This document shows, one piece after another, positions 29,369-33,023 of a DNA stretch of 33,023 bases. The notes below the pieces were generated by a model that searched no databases, had not been told where the DNA came from, and was given only the letters and a program-made list of their open reading frames with translations. The position numbers and the translations under genes are program-made. Source of the stretch: a virus; IMG/VR virus record IMGVR_UViG_3300044970_002357, positions 1-33,023 of that record; one strand, given 5' to 3'. Each line of letters opens with the position of its first letter. Position 1 is the stretch's first letter.

Positions 29369-31095
29369 CCGGCGGCGCTCCTTACCCGATACCGTTGCAG
29401 CAGCTCGCACCGAGAACCCCGACGGTTGGCGGGTTTGAAAATTCGGTGAACCCGATTGCGCGCGTGACGGTGCCGATGGCGCAAGCGGGCTGGCTTTACC
29501 ACGCGGTGGAAGAGTGGGAGCGGACGATTGAGTTCACGCCGATTGCATCAATCGGAAACCTGACGAGCATTGACTATTCTTTGCAGCCCGATTGGGACGG
29601 AGATAAATTTGTGCGCCGGGACACCATCACCGCGGACCCGCCGCTCCCGACGCTCGGCGTGAACAACGACACAATGCCGGACGACTCATTGCGTGCGTTT
29701 GTGCGTGGCTACCAACTTGGTGACGAGGTTGGCGATGCAATCGCGGGCGAGTGGATGGGCGTCGGTCTAGGCTCGGGGCCCGTGTACAGTTTTGCGGCGC
29801 ATTCGTGGGACCCGCGCATGAGTGTCACGGATAAAGCGATGCGCTACGATGCGCCGGAAGACTACGAGGCTGCAAAAACCGAGCTTTCAACGGTCATCAC
29901 TGACATGTTTGCGGCCTGGTCGGCTCGACTGGCTGCGCAGGCGGCGACAGCCACCGGAGATCGACTGGCAGAAATCCAACGGCAGCAGGCGGCCCTAGTC
30001 ATCCTGCAGTCGCAAGCGCAACTGCGAAAGACGGCGCAGATTGACCGGATGGAAGAAGCAAAAGCAGACTTGGAAACCGCTGATCAAGTGTGGGCGGATC
30101 GTTTTGCGACCAACGGCATCCTCGCAGAGATTGACGCGTTTGCCCGTTGGATCCGGGCGGAAGAAGAGCTTGAAGCTTTTGTGCTGCGGTACGGATCGCT
30201 GCAAAAGTTTCGGAACAACATCAGCAACTGGTGCCGGTGGCGCGCGTCCGCGGGAATGTTTGGCGCGGAGGAAGCCGCGGTGTACAGCATCGACAAAATT
30301 TACGGACTCGGGTTTGCCGGAGGAAAACTGGCGACGGTGAGCGGCGACGCACCGACGTTAATTCCGGCGTTTGGGAATGTCGATTTGGCGTTGCACCTGT
30401 CGGAACCGCTGCCTAGTTTTATGGACGAGTTTGGAGACCCTGATTTTGTGTCGGGGTACTGGTCACAACTCGAGCACACCGTCGGCGGGTGGATGATCGA
30501 CGACGGGCAGACATCCATCGAAGGGACTGGCACTCTCAGCGTAGCCGTTCATCCAGTCGCGATTGGGTTCAACCCGGAAGACTGCATCGCCGAACTCAAA
30601 TTTGGCTGCGCTCCCTACTATTCGCCGCGCATGCATGTCCTAGAGGGGCAGATTCTTTCGGGTCGGCTTTACGACCCGGAAATTGGCTTAGTGGGGCACT
30701 CGATCGAGTTTGGGGAGATCTTCGCCAACGACGGGTCTACCGTTACCTACCAAATTCCCGGCGACCTACCGCTGGGCCCGGACAACACGCGTGCGTGGGC
30801 GTTTCAGAGCCCGTACGCGACATACACAACGCTTCCCGCCAATCCGGAGGACCCGGAGGCTCCGGCGGAAGCAGTGGACGTTTCCGGGTTGCAGGCGCTT
30901 TGGCAAACCGCAGCGACTGCGTTAGCGGACCAATGGGAATCAACAAGCCCCGCGGGCGTGCCGTGCGGGTTGTTGCAAATTTTGGGCGCGGAAAACGAGC
31001 AACTTTACACGCATCAAATTTACGGGACGCCGCAAAGCGCGGGGACTATTGACATCACGTACAAAGCAATGACGCTACGCGACAGTCTCGCGTGA
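29365..31095 (+). CDS. Large tail tip protein, 576 aa
   Basis: This protein combines a beta-rich N-terminus (VEEWERTIEFTPIASIGNLT), a central helical region (residues about 170-260, ATGDRLAEIQRQQAALVILQ) and a C-terminal beta-domain containing AVHPVAIGFNPEDCIAELKF and a run of acidic-proline repeats (NPEDPEAPAEAVDV). It could be the tail hub or fibre-anchoring protein. I see no peptidoglycan hydrolase motif. Confidence 0.6.
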   Translation: MTGGAPYPIPLQQLAPRTPTVGGFENSVNPIARVTVPMAQAGWLYHAVEEWERTIEFTPIASIGNLTSIDYSLQPDWDGDKFVRRDTITADPPLPTLGVNNDTMPDDSLRAFVRGYQLGDEVGDAIAGEWMGVGLGSGPVYSFAAHSWDPRMSVTDKAMRYDAPEDYEAAKTELSTVITDMFAAWSARLAAQAATATGDRLAEIQRQQAALVILQSQAQLRKTAQIDRMEEAKADLETADQVWADRFATNGILAEIDAFARWIRAEEELEAFVLRYGSLQKFRNNISNWCRWRASAGMFGAEEAAVYSIDKIYGLGFAGGKLATVSGDAPTLIPAFGNVDLALHLSEPLPSFMDEFGDPDFVSGYWSQLEHTVGGWMIDDGQTSIEGTGTLSVAVHPVAIGFNPEDCIAELKFGCAPYYSPRMHVLEGQILSGRLYDPEIGLVGHSIEFGEIFANDGSTVTYQIPGDLPLGPDNTRAWAFQSPYATYTTLPANPEDPEAPAEAVDVSGLQALWQTAATALADQWESTSPAGVPCGLLQILGAENEQLYTHQIYGTPQSAGTIDITYKAMTLRDSLA

Positions 31096-31127
31096 TTTGA
31101 TTTTTTTACGCCGAACACACCGACCAC

Positions 31128-31460
31128 ATGGCCGCAGGACTCTATAATTTTGCAATTGAGGAGGGGGCCGATTTTGCCATTGGGGTCCGCGTAAAAATCA
31201 ACGGCGAGGTGCAGGCTTTGACGGGTTGGCAATTCCACGCGCAGCTGCGGACTGCGATCAACGGCACGCTGCTGGCGACGTTTATTTGTGAGCCTTGCGG
31301 CGACGGCGAAACGCTGCGGGTGGCGCTCGATGCCGCGACAACGGACGAACTTTTGCCGCAGAGCGCGCGTTGGGATTTACTGGCCGAGCTGCCTGATGGT
31401 CGCAAGTTGCGGCTTCTCGAGGGCAAAGTAACAATTTCCGGAAGCGTCACTGAATTATGA
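31128..31460 (+). CDS. Small tail protein upstream of fibre, 110 aa
   Basis: The sequence [20 protein letters not shown], then [20 protein letters not shown] and [20 protein letters not shown], reads as a beta-sandwich. It resembles a small phage protein (EQGADF...LTGW...QIR pattern) placed next to fibre genes in many phages, probably an adaptor or baseplate-fibre link. The stop overlaps the fibre ATG, so the two are translated together. Confidence 0.7.
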   Translation: MAAGLYNFAIEEGADFAIGVRVKINGEVQALTGWQFHAQLRTAINGTLLATFICEPCGDGETLRVALDAATTDELLPQSARWDLLAELPDGRKLRLLEGKVTISGSVTEL

Positions 31461-33023
31461 GTTGCCCAACCTCTTGTGAAATTATCGTTTGCGAAATCCT
31501 AGCCGGAGCACCAGGCGCTTTTGGCGGCGCTCAGGGGGCGACCGGGGCCACGGGGCCGATTGGCGCAACGGGCGTTGGAGCAACAGGAGCCACCGGCGAG
31601 ATTGGCGCGACAGGCCTCGCTGGTGCTACGGGCCCCGCAGGCGCAACCGGCGCGGGTGAGACCGGAGCAACAGGAGCCACCGGATCTATTGGTGCCACAG
31701 GCCCCGCAGGCGCGACCGGCGCGGGTGAGACCGGAGCAACAGGAGCCACCGGACTTGTCGGAGCATCGGGTGAAGCAGGCCCCGCAGGCGCAACCGGCGC
31801 GACGGGATCGGCTGGAGAAGTCGGGGCAACTGGCATTGCAGGGCCAACAGGTTCAACGGGGGACGCTGGAGCCACCGGGCCCGTTGGGGCCACTGGTGAA
31901 GCTGGCACTGCTGGAGCAACCGGCGAAGTCGGACCTACTGGAGCCACTGGCGAAGTTGGGCCCGCAGGCGCGACCGGCGCAACAGGTGAAGCTGGGACTG
32001 CTGGCGCGACCGGGGAAACCGGGCCTACAGGCGCAACGGGCGCGGGCGCAACCGGAGCGACGGGACCGTCCGGGGCTCAAGGCCCCTCAGGGATCAGTTC
32101 AACCGACGCTTATTGGGGATCCTTTTGGAGCACAATTGACCAGACAGCGGCAGGGCCAAATGTTGGGAACCCAATTATTTACAACAACACCGACCCTGAT
32201 TCTGTAGGCGTGTCGGTTGTGTCGCAAAGTCGCGTAACATTTTCAACGGCAGGCGTTTATTCCGTAACATTTAGCGTCCAATGGGTTAATACGGACAACC
32301 AAATTCACGACGCCAGCATTTGGCTGGCGAAAAATGGCTTTACGGTTCCCGACACGGACTCACGCTGGAGTGTGGTGGAATCGCACGGCGGTGTTGATGG
32401 CCACGCTGTCGGCACTGTTAATTTTGTCTTAAAATTGGCGGCGAGCGATTACCTCGAGCTTTATTGGCAAACGACAAACCCTGCGGTGAGCCTTCAGTTT
32501 ATTCCGGCGGCAGACCCCGCCCCGGCGATTCCGAGTGTGATTTTAACCGCAACGCAAGTGCTCTACGGGCAGCTTGGGCCAAGCGGTGCCACGGGCGCAA
32601 CAGGGACGCAGGGCGGAATCGGCGCGACAGGTCCGTCTGGAATTCAAGGGGCAACTGGAGCCGAAGGGCCAACAGGCGCAACAGGCGCCGAAGGACCAAC
32701 TGGGGCGACGGGCGTTGAAGGCGCGACAGGCCCCTCTGGAGCCGAAGGGCCAACAGGCGCAACAGGCGCCGAAGGACCAACTGGGGCGACGGGCGTTGAA
32801 GGCGCGACAGGTCCTTCTGGAGCCGAAGGGCCAACAGGCGCAACAGGCGCCGAAGGACCAACTGGGGCGACGGGCGTTGAAGGCGCGACAGGTCCTTCTG
32901 GAGCCGAAGGGCCAACAGGATCGACAGGCGTCGAAGGGCCAACGGGGGCAACGGGCGTTGAAGGCGCAACGGGCCCCTCTGGAGCCGAGGGCCCAACAGG
33001 ATCGACAGGCGTCGAAGGGCCAA
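31457..33023 (+). CDS. Collagen-like tail fibre, N-terminal part (continues at position 1)
   Basis: The frame opens at an ATG that overlaps the previous stop (ATGA) and stays open to the window end. It continues in frame at position 1 because bases 32912-33023 equal bases 1-112; the joined gene would encode about 910 residues. After a short N-terminal segment with three cysteines comes a long run of Gly-X-Y triplets rich in GAT, GPT and GPA (roughly residues 17-212). A non-collagenous beta-like domain follows (about nt 32090-32570), then a second collagen block made of 81-bp repeats. Collagen-like rods are known in phage tail fibres and probably form a trimeric stalk. The position at the end of the tail genes fits a receptor-binding fibre. 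The repeat number at the junction could be wrong in the assembly. Confidence 0.85.
   Translation, partial: MSCPTSCEIIVCEILAGAPGAFGGAQGATGATGPIGATGVGATGATGEIGATGLAGATGPAGATGAGETGATGATGSIGATGPAGATGAGETGATGATGLVGASGEAGPAGATGATGSAGEVGATGIAGPTGSTGDAGATGPVGATGEAGTAGATGEVGPTGATGEVGPAGATGATGEAGTAGATGETGPTGATGAGATGATGPSGAQGPSGISSTDAYWGSFWSTIDQTAAGPNVGNPIIYNNTDPDSVGVSVVSQSRVTFSTAGVYSVTFSVQWVNTDNQIHDASIWLAKNGFTVPDTDSRWSVVESHGGVDGHAVGTVNFVLKLAASDYLELYWQTTNPAVSLQFIPAADPAPAIPSVILTATQVLYGQLGPSGATGATGTQGGIGATGPSGIQGATGAEGPTGATGAEGPTGATGVEGATGPSGAEGPTGATGAEGPTGATGVEGATGPSGAEGPTGATGAEGPTGATGVEGATGPSGAEGPTGSTGVEGPTGATGVEGATGPSGAEGPTGSTGVEGP
32657..33023 (+). repeat. 81-bp in-frame tandem repeat in the fibre gene
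   Basis: Units of 81 bp (27 residues, pattern [19 protein letters not shown] then VEGATGPS) start at 32657, 32738, 32819 and 32900, with a partial unit from 32981. The first three are almost identical; the fourth differs (GSTGVEGP in place of GATGAEGP). Because 81 is a multiple of 3, gain or loss of a unit changes fibre length without breaking the frame. The window ends fall in this array. Confidence 0.9.
32912..33023. repeat. Terminal direct repeat, right copy
   Basis: Identical to 1-112. Removing one copy gives a circle of 32,911 bp. Within it, a 31-bp piece occurs twice (32912-32942 and 32993-33023), so the number of 81-bp units at the junction is not certain. Confidence 0.85.

Noticed and set aside
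31531-31947. Leftward frame reading as a repeated PVAPV protein
   Set aside because: Antisense translation of collagen GAT and GPA codons; no start signal or independent context.
31521-32207. Rightward 228-codon frame inside the collagen region
   Set aside because: Another frame of the same Gly-X-Y repeat; the translation is an artificial repeat of QEPPD and ARPAR. The true frame starts at 31457.
32657-33023. CRISPR array
   Set aside because: The repeat units are contiguous, have no spacers, and keep one reading frame that encodes collagen triplets.

Overview
The window looks like the complete, circularly permuted genome of a tailed dsDNA phage of about 32.9 kb. The first 112 bases are identical to the last 112, and one collagen-like tail-fibre reading frame runs across the ends in frame, so the molecule closes. 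The genome is GC-rich. The nested, lipoprotein-like outer spanin candidate points to a Gram-negative host. Several genes lack a Shine-Dalgarno site and have CA-rich leaders instead, which suggests a host with relaxed SD use. I cannot name the host. A long tape measure, lambda-type head genes and no visible sheath suggest a siphovirus. No integrase, transposase, tRNA, rRNA or CRISPR array was seen.

Layout, starting at the early region. A divergent control region at 10892-10967 separates a leftward RecE-like nuclease, RecT-like annealase and sigma region 4-like protein (10891 down to 9005) from a rightward small HTH regulator, SF2 helicase and VRR-NUC nuclease (10968-12873). A second leftward operon of eleven small, mostly overlapping genes runs from 8826 to 6441. 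A third unit starts at 12916, ends at a strong terminator at 13281-13310, and is followed within 5 nt by a primase-helicase gene (13315-15936). All three transcription units start at an 18-bp inverted repeat, GCTTGC(A/G)nnnn(T)GCAAGC, that overlaps the -35 box. This is a three-site regulon that the small HTH protein encoded at 10968 probably controls.

A 687-bp non-coding block (15937-16623) holds long alternating purine-pyrimidine tracts, palindromes and six TTTGCGG/CCGCAAA motifs arranged as three plus three in opposite orientation. It is a candidate replication origin or packaging site just upstream of terminase. Rightward late genes follow: terminase small and large subunits, a head-tail joining candidate, portal, S49 protease, scaffold candidate and major capsid protein with a terminator behind it (16624-22879). 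Next come connectors, two tandem paralogous tail-tube candidates, a tail-assembly chaperone pair joined by a GGGAAAC -1 frameshift site, tape measure, tail-tip proteins and the fibre (22919 to the end, then 1-1278).

After the fibre come small fibre-associated genes, a glycine-rich second fibre, a lysis cassette (holin, nested spanin candidates, muramidase; 2865-4185), a GT4 glycosyltransferase, and two unknown rightward genes that end in an 18-bp convergent overlap with the leftward operon.
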